Positions 5,634-5,636 of a DNA stretch of 5,636 bases are shown one piece after another. Position numbers and translations under genes: made by a program. The notes under the pieces were generated by a model. The model was not told where the DNA came from, searched no databases, and was given only the letters and a program-made list of their open reading frames with translations. This DNA is from SLNP01 sp964446435 (lineage in GTDB: Bacteria > Bacteroidota > Bacteroidia > Bacteroidales > VadinHA17): assembly GCA_964446435.1 (NCBI GenBank), contig CAYUOS010000175.1:1-5636 (forward strand). Reading direction: 5' to 3'. Within the stretch, counting starts at the first letter, position 1. Each line of letters starts with the position of its first letter.

Positions 5634-5636
5634 TTA

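Noticed and set aside
1..5636. CRISPR array, insertion sequence, prophage, toxin-antitoxin or defence genes
   Set aside because: I found no repeated spacer-like units, transposase motifs, terminal repeats or attachment-site duplication next to the tRNA. The genes present are ordinary chromosomal ones.

Overview
The window looks like chromosomal DNA from a member of the Bacteroidota, probably near the Bacteroidales/Marinilabiliales. Three things support this. Intergenic regions carry the -7 element TAnnTTTG used by the primary sigma factor of this phylum. The genes lack clear Shine-Dalgarno sequences. The proteins read as Bacteroidota versions of their families: a START-like domain protein, a long LptF/LptG permease and a fused RibBA. 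The species cannot be named from the sequence.

Layout: (1) 1-396 is the 3' end of a gene for an unrecognised, cysteine-containing, beta-rich protein that enters from the left edge. (2) Only 13 bases later, 410-2104 encodes a predicted lipoprotein of the N-acyl-D-amino-acid deacylase (D-aminoacylase) family, probably co-transcribed with it. (3) 2105-2364 is a 260-base intergenic region. It holds a minus-strand tRNA with anticodon CAT, a phylum-type promoter for it, and a terminator between the convergent deacylase and tRNA genes. A weaker promoter candidate points rightward. (4) 2365-2769 encodes a small START-like/SRPBCC protein. (5) 2834-4294 encodes an LptF/LptG-type permease for lipopolysaccharide export. 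It is preceded by a promoter-like element overlapped by a perfect 12-bp inverted repeat. (6) 4410-5633 encodes bifunctional RibBA, with its own perfect -7 element.

These are mostly housekeeping genes for envelope maintenance and riboflavin supply, and I see no mobile element, CRISPR array, phage or defence system. Two observations deserve most attention. The deacylase-like lipoprotein has lost the metal-binding HxH motif and the metal-bridging cysteine of the classical family but keeps the later His/His/Asp positions. The inverted repeat over the permease promoter looks like an operator. I do not claim a wholly new system here.
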